Source: an uncultured Acetatifactor sp. | GTDB lineage: Bacteria > Bacillota > Clostridia > Lachnospirales > Lachnospiraceae | Reading direction: 5' to 3' | NCBI GenBank assembly: GCA_947631715.1 | Contig: CANRMK010000084.1 | Coordinates: 1 to 8,961, forward strand | DNA length: 8,961 nt | Shown here: piece by piece, positions 1-5,747 of the stretch | Numbering within the stretch: the stretch's first letter is position 1 | Layout of the letters: each line of letters opens with the position of its first letter | Position numbers and translations under genes: made by a program | The notes under the pieces: generated by a model | What the model saw: only the letters and a program-made list of their open reading frames with translations | Databases searched by the model: none | Told to the model about the DNA's origin: nothing

Positions 1-1079
1 GAGATGCTGTTCAGGATGTTGGTCTCACGCTCTTTGTTGGTGTTGGTAACGATATCGGGATCCAGAAGACCTGCATCTTTCCATGCAACCATCTGTCTTA
101 AGAACTCCTTGTAGCCCTCTTCCATGTTGCCATACTTTACTTTCTTGCTGTCGTAGTCAACATACATGCCGGAACGTACATTCCATGCAGGAAGCAGGAG
201 CTGCTCCAGGTTAGCCCAGCTTCCGGTGGTGATCACTCTGTTGCCGGTGCTGGTGTCAACCAGGCCCTTATCCTTGATAGCGGTCAAGATCTCGGTCCAG
301 TCGTCGATGGTAACCATGTCTTCAACCTTATAGCCAGCTGCCTCAACAAGGTCCTGACGAACGATAGGGCCGGAAGTGGTCTGCAGGTACTTGCTGCCTC
401 TGGTCATAGGGAAGCAGTAGTAGTGGCCGTCGTCGGTCTTAACTGCCTTGTCCAGAGAAGGGTTATCCTGCAGGTACTGCCACAGGTCAGCGGCAGGTCC
501 GTCGGGTGTGATGTAGTCATCCAGCCAGATCAGAACGCCGTCATCAAATGCTTTCTGAGGGCCGCCTGCATAGGAGGTGGTCCACTCCCACTCGATGATG
601 TCAGGCAGATCTTCCTGGGTAGTCATCAGGTTAAATGCGGTATCTGCATCGGAAGTAGGCCCTTGCCAGTTGATGTCGATACCGGTGTTCTGCTCCAGGA
701 GCTGTGCCCACTGGGTTCCCTCTACAGACTCAGAGGTAGCAGGGTTGTTTGCTACGTTTCCGGGAAGGCTCAGCCAGTAGTCAAGGGTAACGCCTGCGCC
801 GTCAGCGTAGGGATACTGTACATAGCTGCTTCGAGGAATGGTCAGCTCACTGGGCTTGCCCTGCTCGGCTTCGCTCAGTGCAGGAAGCAGACCGTTGTCC
901 TCTCCTGCGGCGCTGCTCTCAGTGCCGGCTGCACTGCTCTCGGTGCCTGCGGCGCTGCTCTCAGTGCCGGCTGCACTGCTCTCAGTGCTGTTTCCGCTGT
1001 CGCTGCCGCATGCGGTAAGCATCATAGATGCAACCAGAGTAGCGGAAACAGCAGCAGAAAGAATCTTGCTCTTTTTCAT
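1..1079 (-). CDS. Carbohydrate ABC transporter solute-binding lipoprotein, paralog 1 (3' end outside window)
   Basis: The reverse strand is open from an ATG at 1079 to the window edge, giving 359 complete codons and no stop. The product starts MKKSKILSAAVSATLVASMM and has a lipobox LTAC with lipid-modified Cys24. Four TESSAAG heptads follow at residues 32-59 as a flexible linker, and then a family 1 extracellular solute-binding fold of the LplA type. Motifs shared with the plus-strand paralog include SSYVQYPYADG, DIIEWEWT, YAGGP, DDYI-PDGPAADLWQYLQDNPSLDKAV and GHYYCFP. The protein should sit on the outer face of the membrane and deliver an oligosaccharide to a CUT1 importer. The start is fixed by AAGGAGG at 1086-1092, six bases upstream, and by the signal peptide. 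The good promoter at 1203-1231 reads into it. Substrate is unknown. Family assignment is confident, and the C-terminal part cannot be judged here. Confidence 0.93.
   Translation of the reverse strand, partial: MKKSKILSAAVSATLVASMMLTACGSDSGNSTESSAAGTESSAAGTESSAAGTESSAAGEDNGLLPALSEAEQGKPSELTIPRSSYVQYPYADGAGVTLDYWLSLPGNVANNPATSESVEGTQWAQLLEQNTGIDINWQGPTSDADTAFNLMTTQEDLPDIIEWEWTTSYAGGPQKAFDDGVLIWLDDYITPDGPAADLWQYLQDNPSLDKAVKTDDGHYYCFPMTRGSKYLQTTSGPIVRQDLVEAAGYKVEDMVTIDDWTEILTAIKDKGLVDTSTGNRVITTGSWANLEQLLLPAWNVRSGMYVDYDSKKVKYGNMEEGYKEFLRQMVAWKDAGLLDPDIVTNTNKERETNILNSI
903..986 (-). repeat. Four 21-base repeats encoding TESSAAG heptads
   Basis: Residues 32-59 of the minus-strand lipoprotein are four exact amino-acid copies of TESSAAG. 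At the DNA level the copies alternate between two synonymous versions (AGTGCAGCCGGC and AGCGCCGCAGGC), which suggests that a 42-base pair of units was duplicated. The stretch follows the lipidated Cys24 directly and should act as a flexible tether between membrane and binding domain. Arrays of this kind can change length by replication slippage. Confidence 0.9.
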
Positions 1080-1117
1080 TTTTTTCCTCCTTGTTGGTTG
1101 ATATGTTTCCAGCTCAC
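1076..1117 (-). other. Possible 13-codon leader ORF overlapping the lipoprotein start
   Basis: A GTG at 1117-1115, preceded by an SD-like AGAGG at 1122-1126, opens a frame reading (M)SWKHINQQGGKK. It ends at a TGA that overlaps the lipoprotein ATG as ATGA. The same MSWKHINQQG reading, with an ATG and an AGAGG site, occurs in the plus-strand leader at 1566-1603, where it is in frame with the lipoprotein. The two 38-base blocks (1089-1126 reverse, 1566-1603 forward) differ at only three positions. Translation is unproven: the conservation may simply reflect recent duplication of the leader. Confidence 0.3.
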
Positions 1118-1202
1118 AGCGCCTCTTAAATAAATTAAGATGCACGGCTGTTAAGCTGCGTTATAGGTGCCGGGCGCATATGTAACGTACGCCCATTAAA
1201 GT

Positions 1203-1231
1203 ATTATAAACTCTTTTGGTCATTTTTGCAA
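1203..1231 (-). promoter_or_regulatory. Sigma-A type promoter for the minus-strand lipoprotein
   Basis: On the reverse strand, TTGCAA (1231-1226) and a perfect TATAAT (1208-1203) are separated by exactly 17 bases. Transcription would start near 1196, giving a leader of about 115 bases before the ATG at 1079. This is the best promoter match I found in the divergent region. The cre-like palindrome lies about 10 bases upstream of the -35 box. Confidence 0.7.
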
Positions 1232-1240
1232 GCATTATTA

Positions 1241-1254
1241 TGTAAGTGCTTACA
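1241..1254. promoter_or_regulatory. cre-like / LacI-family operator palindrome
   Basis: TGTAAGTGCTTACA has perfect six-base arms (TGTAAG / CTTACA) around a central TG. It fits the CcpA cre consensus TGWNANCGNTNWCA at every fixed position except the central C, which is T. LacI-family regulators of sugar genes in Bacillota use operators of this shape. The centre is about 51 bases upstream of the predicted minus-strand transcription start. An upstream position of this kind is compatible with activation or with control of a divergent promoter. Whether CcpA or a local LacI-type regulator binds is unknown, and no regulator gene is in the window. Confidence 0.6.
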
Positions 1255-1440
1255 TTCGCCATAATACTTTAATTTGTACATTTATTTTGCACCCTCAGAG
1301 CGGACTTTCCTGCTCTATGTCACTTATTATATCGCATCCTGTCAGCACTGTAAAGTGGCAAATTCAAATTTTCTACAAATAACCGGCTGAAAAATCGTTA
1401 AATTATGTATGAGTGACAAGTGCAACACACCATTTCTGTG

Positions 1441-1469
1441 TTTTTTCTTGTACAAAATGCCTATATAAA
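1441..1469 (+). promoter_or_regulatory. Weak candidate promoter for the plus-strand lipoprotein
   Basis: TATAAA at 1464-1469 is a fair -10 box, but the sequence 17 bases upstream (1441-1446) is only a run of T, so the -35 match is poor. No better plus-strand promoter was seen between 1273 and 1650. The operon may use this site, or a promoter lost or altered when the IS end arrived at 1509. Confidence 0.2.
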
Positions 1470-1508
1470 TACTGTTATTTTCACCCAACCACACAAAAAT
1501 ACCCGAAA

Positions 1509-1550
1509 GGAAACATAACAGTCCTCTCTTACAGATAAGTCTGTATGCCC
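1509..1550 (+). mobile_element. IS110 right-end remnant or duplicate of the right junction
   Basis: These 42 bases match 6950-6991 with a single difference (C at 1523 against T at 6964). In the intact element that segment is the last few codons of the recombinase, its TAA stop and the short right end. The remnant keeps the reading GluThr-stop at 1509-1517 (GAAACATAA within). Upstream of 1509 the match fades, with only CCCG alignable through a one-base gap, and the rest of the element is absent. It ends one base before the leader repeats. It is either the scar of a former IS110 copy or a copied piece of the junction with the hydrolase gene end. Confidence 0.75.
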
Positions 1551-1551
1551 C

Positions 1552-1651
1552 CATATCAACCAATAAGAGGCACCATGAGCTGGAAACATATCAACCAACA
1601 AGGCGCTGCGAACTGGAAGCATATCAACCAACAAGCATATCAACCAACAAG
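1552..1651 (+). repeat. Tandem leader repeats, CATATCAACCAACAAG x4
   Basis: The 16-base unit CATATCAACCAACAAG occurs at 1587-1602, 1620-1635 and 1636-1651, with a one-base variant at 1552-1567. Spacings are 35, 33 and 16 bases. The longer units also repeat a segment like GGCGCTGCGAACTGGAAG. The minus-strand paralog has one copy only (1105-1090), at the same place just upstream of its SD. The array therefore seems to have expanded by local duplication in the plus-strand leader. It lies in the 5' untranslated region and is rich in A and C, hence probably unstructured. Function is unknown. Confidence 0.9.
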
Positions 1652-1656
1652 AAGGA
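1650..1656 (+). promoter_or_regulatory. Ribosome binding site fixing the start at 1662
   Basis: AGAAGGA lies five bases before the ATG at 1662. The minus-strand paralog has AAGGAGG in the identical position before an identical MKKSKIL start. This supports 1662 over the in-frame ATGs at 1545 and 1575, which would put a 29-39 residue repeat-encoded extension in front of the lipoprotein signal. Confidence 0.8.
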
Positions 1657-1661
1657 AAAAA

Positions 1662-3464
1662 ATGAAAAAGAGCAAGATTCTTTCTGCTGCTGTTTCCGCT
1701 ACTCTGGCCGCATCCATGATGCTTACTGCGTGCGGCAGCGACAGCGGGAACAGCACTGAGAGCAGTGCGGCAGGCGCTGAAAGCAGTGCAGCCACCGAGA
1801 GCAGTGCAGCCGGCACTGAGAGCAGCGCCGCAGGAGAGGACAACGGCCTGCTTCCTGTATTAAGTGAAGACGAGCAGGGCAAACCGGGCGCGCTTACCAC
1901 TCCCAGAAGCAGTTACGTGCAGTACCCCTATGCTGACGGTGAGGGCGTAAAGCTCACCTACTGGATGAGCGTTCCCTCAAATGTTATGAACCATCCCGAC
2001 ACTTCCGATTCCGTGCAGATGACCGAATGGGCGCAGCGCTGGCAGGAGCTCACCGGAATCGAAGTGGAATTTGTCGGGCCTGCATCCAAAAAGGGAGATG
2101 AGGTCGAACAGCAGTTTAATACGATGAGCATCAGCCAGCCTAAACCTGACATTATTGAATGGGAGTGGACCTCCGGATACGCCGGCGGGCCCTCCGCAGC
2201 CGAGGAGGATGGTGTGCTGATCTGGCTGGACGACTATATCGCACCCGACGGGCCTGCCGCTGACCTGTGGCAGTACCTGCAGGATAACCCGTCCCTGGAC
2301 AAAGCAGTCAAGACCGACGATGGCCACTACTACTGCTTCCCGTTCACCCGCGGTTCCTCTCTTCTGGGCACCACCTCTGGCCCGATTGTCAGAGGCGACC
2401 TTGTGGAAGCCGCCGGCAAATCCGTATCTGATATGGTAACCATCGACGACTGGACTGAGGTAATGACTGCCCTCAAGGAAAACGGGGTGGAGCATCCTTT
2501 AAGCTTTGAATCCAAGAGCTATATGGAAAATCTGCTGCCCGGCGCATATGGCATCCGTGCCGGTATGTATGTGAATGCTGACGATGGCAAGGTTCATTAC
2601 GGCCAGATGGAAGAAGGCTACAGGGAAATGTTGAGACAGGTCCGCGCATGGATGGATGCAGGCCTGGTGGATCCCGATCCCGCCGAGTGGACCAGCGACA
2701 ACACCAAAGCGGACATTATGAACGGCGATTCCGCCATCAGCTACGGCGCTCTGGGTTCCCGCATGGGCTCCTGGAATACCGCGGCATGGAAGGAGCCTGA
2801 TACCTACGGTGCAGACTTTGAACTGGTGGGCGCACAGTTCCCTGTGAAAACTGAGGGACAGAAAGTACAGTACAGCGGCGGTTCTACCGACTATGCCACC
2901 GGCTCCAAGGCTCATGCCGTCATCACCGCGGACTGCGAGAATCCCGAGGTTGCGGCAGCATTCCTGAATTTCTGCTACACCCAGGCAGGCCACAATGAGA
3001 TCAATTTCGGCGAGGAGGGCGTTGCCTACAATGGATTTGTCGATACCGAGTACGGCAGAGCGGCCGCATACTCCGATGCCATTATGAATTCCGACAACAT
3101 CGCAGTAGAAATGGCTCACTACGGCCGTGCAAATATGTCCGGCGCATTCATTCAGGCACCTGAATACATCCTGGGCTATTATGCAACCGACCAGCAGAAA
3201 GCCGCCGTTACCATGTGGGCGGAAAACGAAGTGAGCGGGACAATCATTCCTCCCGTCACCATGACTGTAGAGGAGTCTAACGAATACTCAAGAATCAATG
3301 CAGAGATAAGCACTGCAGTAACAGAATACCGGGATAAAGTGCTGACAGGCAAACGGAACCTTGATTCCGACTGGGATGCCTATATTCAGCAGATCAAAGG
3401 TATGGGTATAGAGCGGATGATCGAACTGGAGCAGCAGGCTCTTGATCGCTATAACGCAAGATAG
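1662..3464 (+). CDS. Carbohydrate ABC transporter solute-binding lipoprotein, paralog 2 (LplA-like)
   Basis: The 600-residue product is a complete family 1 solute-binding protein. Residues 1-24 are a lipoprotein signal peptide with lipobox LTAC and Cys24. Residues 32-58 are a TESSAAG-type linker. The binding domain then runs to the C-terminus, which ends in the family-typical WDAYIQQIKGMGIERMIELEQQALDRYNAR region. It should capture an oligosaccharide outside the cell and pass it to the two permeases encoded downstream. It is clearly paralogous to the divergent gene at 1-1079. The signal peptide and some internal blocks are nearly identical at the DNA level, while other blocks differ widely, including residues around 108-150. 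A strong hairpin terminator after the gene probably makes it more abundant than the permeases, as is common for binding proteins. Substrate cannot be read from the sequence. Confidence 0.95.
   Translation: MKKSKILSAAVSATLAASMMLTACGSDSGNSTESSAAGAESSAATESSAAGTESSAAGEDNGLLPVLSEDEQGKPGALTTPRSSYVQYPYADGEGVKLTYWMSVPSNVMNHPDTSDSVQMTEWAQRWQELTGIEVEFVGPASKKGDEVEQQFNTMSISQPKPDIIEWEWTSGYAGGPSAAEEDGVLIWLDDYIAPDGPAADLWQYLQDNPSLDKAVKTDDGHYYCFPFTRGSSLLGTTSGPIVRGDLVEAAGKSVSDMVTIDDWTEVMTALKENGVEHPLSFESKSYMENLLPGAYGIRAGMYVNADDGKVHYGQMEEGYREMLRQVRAWMDAGLVDPDPAEWTSDNTKADIMNGDSAISYGALGSRMGSWNTAAWKEPDTYGADFELVGAQFPVKTEGQKVQYSGGSTDYATGSKAHAVITADCENPEVAAAFLNFCYTQAGHNEINFGEEGVAYNGFVDTEYGRAAAYSDAIMNSDNIAVEMAHYGRANMSGAFIQAPEYILGYYATDQQKAAVTMWAENEVSGTIIPPVTMTVEESNEYSRINAEISTAVTEYRDKVLTGKRNLDSDWDAYIQQIKGMGIERMIELEQQALDRYNAR
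1755..1835 (+). repeat. TESSAAG-type linker repeats in paralog 2
   Basis: Residues 32-58 read TESSAAG, AESSAA, TESSAAG, TESSAAG. This is the same array as in the minus-strand paralog, but with one unit shortened by a codon. It forms the tether after lipidated Cys24. The two arrays differ in sequence and length, so they have evolved separately since the duplication. Confidence 0.88.
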
Positions 3465-3499
3465 CTTTCACTATTTTACCAGAGATATAAAAACAGATG

Positions 3500-3535
3500 G
3501 GGCAGCTGCCGCTTAGGGCGGCAGCTGCCCTTTTT
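3500..3535 (+). terminator. Intrinsic terminator / attenuator inside the importer operon
   Basis: Perfect 13-base arms, GGGCAGCTGCCGC at 3500-3512 and GCGGCAGCTGCCC at 3518-3530, flank a five-base loop and are followed by TTTTT. An A-run upstream (3489-3494) can pair with the T-run to extend the stem. It lies between the binding-protein stop and the first permease (95 bases), so partial readthrough would give excess binding protein over permease. I saw no separate permease promoter in the short gap. Confidence 0.88.
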
Positions 3536-3558
3536 ATCTCAATTTATGGAGGGATTGC

Positions 3559-4461
3559 ATGAAGAAAACTTGGAAGTTGATTAAAAAAAATAAGGCTGTA
3601 TACCTGATGGTTCTTCCAGTCATCATCTATTACATCCTGTTCCACTACAAACCTATGTACGGCATTATCATCGCATTCCAGGATTTTAACCCCAGACGCG
3701 GCGTTTTGGGCAGTCCCTGGGTAGGATTGAAACATTTTAAAGACTTTTTCGGCGGCTACTACTTCTGGCGCCTGTTGGGCAATACGCTCCGGCTGAGCTT
3801 TGCGACTCTGCTGATCGGCTTTCCTTTCCCTATTGTATTAGCGCTTCTGATCAACGAACTGCGCAGCAAAAAATTCTCTAAGATCGTGCAGACCATTACC
3901 TATATGCCCCACTTCGTATCCATGGTGGTGCTGTGCGCTATGATCCGCCAGTTTGTAGGTTCCGACGGATTTATCACGGGATTTATGGCTCATTTCGGCT
4001 ATGAGGGCGGCAACCTGCTCAACCACGGTGAGTTCTGGATTCCCATTTACGTCATCTCCAATATCTGGCAGGGGGCAGGCTGGGGATCCATTGTCTATCT
4101 GGCAGCCCTGACCGGCATTGACTCCGAACTGTATGACGCGGCAAAGGTGGACGGCGCGAACCGCTGGAAGCAGACCATCCATGTGACCATCCCCTGTATC
4201 CTGCCTACCATTATCATCATGCTGATCATGCGCGTGGGCCAGATTATGGGCGTTGGTTATGAGAAGACGATCCTGCTCTATGACGGCGCAATCTATGATG
4301 TTGCGGATATCATCTCTACCTATGTATACCGCATGGGTCTGCAGAACAGGGAGTTCTCTTTCTCAACGGCAGTGGGACTGTTTAACTCAGTGATCAATTT
4401 CATCCTGGTGATCCTTGCCAATCAGATCAGCAAAAAAACCACAGAGACGAGCCTGTGGTAA
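3559..4461 (+). CDS. ABC sugar transporter permease, LplB-like
   Basis: This 300-residue integral membrane protein belongs to the CUT1 (MalF/UgpA) permease class. The N-terminus KKNKAVYLMVLPVIIYYILF gives the first membrane helix, followed by the family-typical HYKPMYGIIIAFQDFNPRRG segment. Further helices lie near residues 78-98, 110-130, 160-185, 212-232 and 268-288. The cytoplasmic EAA loop that docks the ATPase is clear at residues 190-216 (LYDAAKVDGANRW...IPCILP). It pairs with the next gene to form the heterodimeric channel. GGAGGG at 3548-3553 supports the ATG at 3559. The length is normal and no damage is seen. Products of this type lie next to LplA-like binding proteins in many Bacillota, often with no linked ATPase gene. 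Confidence 0.95.
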   Translation: MKKTWKLIKKNKAVYLMVLPVIIYYILFHYKPMYGIIIAFQDFNPRRGVLGSPWVGLKHFKDFFGGYYFWRLLGNTLRLSFATLLIGFPFPIVLALLINELRSKKFSKIVQTITYMPHFVSMVVLCAMIRQFVGSDGFITGFMAHFGYEGGNLLNHGEFWIPIYVISNIWQGAGWGSIVYLAALTGIDSELYDAAKVDGANRWKQTIHVTIPCILPTIIIMLIMRVGQIMGVGYEKTILLYDGAIYDVADIISTYVYRMGLQNREFSFSTAVGLFNSVINFILVILANQISKKTTETSLW

Positions 4462-4476
4462 GGGAGGAGTGAAACA

Positions 4477-5397
4477 ATGGCTAAAAAGGACAAAGATATG
4501 ATGGACTCCAGCCCAAAGGTGAAACACAGCCGCGGCGAGAACATTTTTAACGTTTGCAACATAATCATATTAACCGCTTTTACAATCGCCTGCCTGTACC
4601 CATTCTGGTACGTGATCATGGCTTCTTTCAGCGAATCCAATCTGCTGATCGCCCATCCGGAAGCCATTTTATGGCCTGTGGGGTGGAGCACAGAGGCCTA
4701 TAAGTATGTATTTGAGACGAAAGCGATTTGGACGGGCTACGGCAACACTATCTTCTATGTAGTTGTAGGAACCGCCATCAATATCTTCATGACGCTGCTG
4801 GCCGCCTACTTTCTCTCCCGGAAAGAATTGCCCGGTAAAACAGTGCTGACCATCTTCATCATGTTCACCATGTACTTCTCCGGCGGTATGATTCCGGGAT
4901 TTTTGAACATCCAGGATCTGCATCTGTTCAATACCCGCTGGGCGCTTCTTCTGCCTGTGGCGCTAAACACCTATAACCTGATTATCATGAGAACGGCCAT
5001 GTCCAGCATTGACGCATCCCTGACAGAATCCGCCATGCTTGACGGTGCGGGGCATATGACGATCCTGTGGAAGATCCTGGTGCCCTTGTGCAAGGCCACT
5101 ATCGCCGTACTGGTATTATACTACGGTGTGGCGCACTGGAATTCCTGGTTCTCCGCATTCATCTATCTGGACAATGACGCAAAGGGAAAATCCCTGCAGC
5201 CTCTGCAGATCGTGCTGAGACGTATTCTGATCCTATCGGATACCTCCGATACGGGCGGCGGAGAAGATGTGCAGCAAATCGCTGAGACCATCAAGTACGC
5301 TACCATCATCGTCTCCACCGTTCCTATCCTGGCTCTGTATCCTTTCCTGCAGAAGTACTTCACCAAGGGCGTTATGGTAGGTGCAGTGAAAGGCTGA
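4477..5397 (+). CDS. ABC sugar transporter permease, YtcP/LplC-like
   Basis: This 306-residue MalG-type permease is the second half of the channel. After a charged cytoplasmic N-terminus (residues 1-20), helices lie near 24-50, 88-113, 120-142, 152-172, 205-225 and 270-292. The EAA loop is at 182-205 (LTESAMLDGAGHM...ILVPL), and the protein ends in YPFLQKYFTKGVMVGAVKG, the characteristic tail of YtcP-type permeases. Its ATG lies 16 bases after the stop of the first permease and is preceded by GGGAGGAG, so the two genes are cotranscribed. No ATP-binding subunit follows: the operon runs straight into the IS110 element region. A shared MsmK-type ATPase from elsewhere in the genome probably powers it. 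Confidence 0.95.
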   Translation: MAKKDKDMMDSSPKVKHSRGENIFNVCNIIILTAFTIACLYPFWYVIMASFSESNLLIAHPEAILWPVGWSTEAYKYVFETKAIWTGYGNTIFYVVVGTAINIFMTLLAAYFLSRKELPGKTVLTIFIMFTMYFSGGMIPGFLNIQDLHLFNTRWALLLPVALNTYNLIIMRTAMSSIDASLTESAMLDGAGHMTILWKILVPLCKATIAVLVLYYGVAHWNSWFSAFIYLDNDAKGKSLQPLQIVLRRILILSDTSDTGGGEDVQQIAETIKYATIIVSTVPILALYPFLQKYFTKGVMVGAVKG

Positions 5398-5420
5398 ATC
5401 AACTTACATACAACAAACAC

Positions 5421-5471
5421 AAAAAGGCCTGCGCTTGCTCTGAGGAACGATCCTCCCTGCAAGTGCAGGTC
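5421..5471 (-). terminator. Compound hairpin, probable minus-strand (possibly bidirectional) terminator
   Basis: CCTGCGCTTGC (5428-5438) pairs with GCAAGTGCAGG (5459-5469) over 11 bases with one G-U pair. An inner stem GAGGA/TCCTC (5442-5446/5451-5455) caps it with loop ACGA. Read on the minus strand, the hairpin is followed by CCTTTTTGTGTTTG, a good intrinsic terminator. On the plus strand the trailing sequence TCCTTATTCATAG is only moderately T-rich. It ends the importer operon, and it may have been the terminator of the convergent hydrolase gene before the IS split them. Alternatively it is the 5' stem-loop of the IS110 bridge RNA. Confidence 0.6.
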
Positions 5472-5499
5472 CTTATTCATAGTTATTCTTCACTGCATA

Positions 5500-5710
5500 G
5501 ATGATGTGGGAAAGCTGATACAGGAAATGTGGTTTTCTGACAAAAAAGCCTTGCCTATGTCATTTAAAATAGATAAAATGATATGCGGTGCAGCGATCGG
5601 CGATATCCTCTCTGGACTCAGCGTCCGTCAACAAGACTGCCGGCCCGTCATCAGATTCTCATCACTTTCCCTGTTTCTGCACCTGTCCGGCAACACGGAC
5701 AGGCGCCGTA
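5500..5710 (+). ncRNA. Candidate IS110 bridge RNA in the left end
   Basis: IS110-group elements encode, upstream of the recombinase gene, an RNA with target- and donor-binding loops that directs recombination. This 350-base gap (5398-5747) has no convincing gene but several hairpins. They are CAGGAAA/TTTTCTG (5521-5527/5533-5539), ATGTCATTT/AAATGATAT (5557-5565/5576-5584, one G-U), GGAC/GTCC (5614-5617/5623-5626) inside a possible CGGC/GCCG outer stem (5598-5601/5639-5642), and a perfect CCTGTCCG/CGGACAGG (5682-5689/5696-5703). Function is inferred from position and family; the RNA ends are guesses. No covariance or expression evidence is available here. Confidence 0.55.
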
Positions 5711-5747
5711 TCAATTACAATGATGAAAGAAAAGGAGCAACTTATCT

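Larger units (their letters stand above)
1196..1272. repeat. 12-base inverted repeat flanking promoter and operator
   Basis: TTAAAGTATTAT at 1196-1207 and its exact reverse complement ATAATACTTTAA at 1261-1272 enclose 53 bases holding the minus-strand -35 box and the cre-like palindrome. The left arm overlaps the -10 box. It could bind a dimeric regulator at two points or be chance symmetry in AT-rich DNA. Confidence 0.55.

Noticed and set aside
423..1133. 236-codon plus-strand open frame, and nested plus-strand frames at 577-780 and 838-1101
   Set aside because: They lie antisense to the minus-strand lipoprotein, whose signal peptide, lipobox and paralog make it the real gene. The plus frames read Ala/Leu/Ser-rich repeats from its linker.
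1552..1651. CRISPR-like array
   Set aside because: Only four short units with irregular 0-19 base gaps that are themselves repeated, no unique spacers and no cas genes.
1545..1661. 39-residue N-terminal extension of paralog 2
   Set aside because: It is encoded by the leader repeats, would bury the lipoprotein signal peptide, and is absent from the paralog. The SD at 1650-1656 fits the ATG at 1662.
1977..3119. Minus-strand frames antisense to paralog 2
   Set aside because: Shadows of the plus-strand lipoprotein; no SD sites or domain features of their own.
5399..5410. CTTACA after the permease stop resembling CTTACA at the right end, a possible CT-core duplication marking the left IS boundary at about 5403
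   Set aside because: Six bases is weak, and it would place the apparent minus-strand terminator inside the element. The boundary is left open.
5557..5585. AGATAA-N5-TATGC in the left-end hairpin resembling AGATAA-N5-TATGC at 6974-6990
   Set aside because: The match is short and AT-rich, and the orientation is uncertain for a guide-target relation, so it may be chance. Noted only in case true IS ends place the core near 6982.
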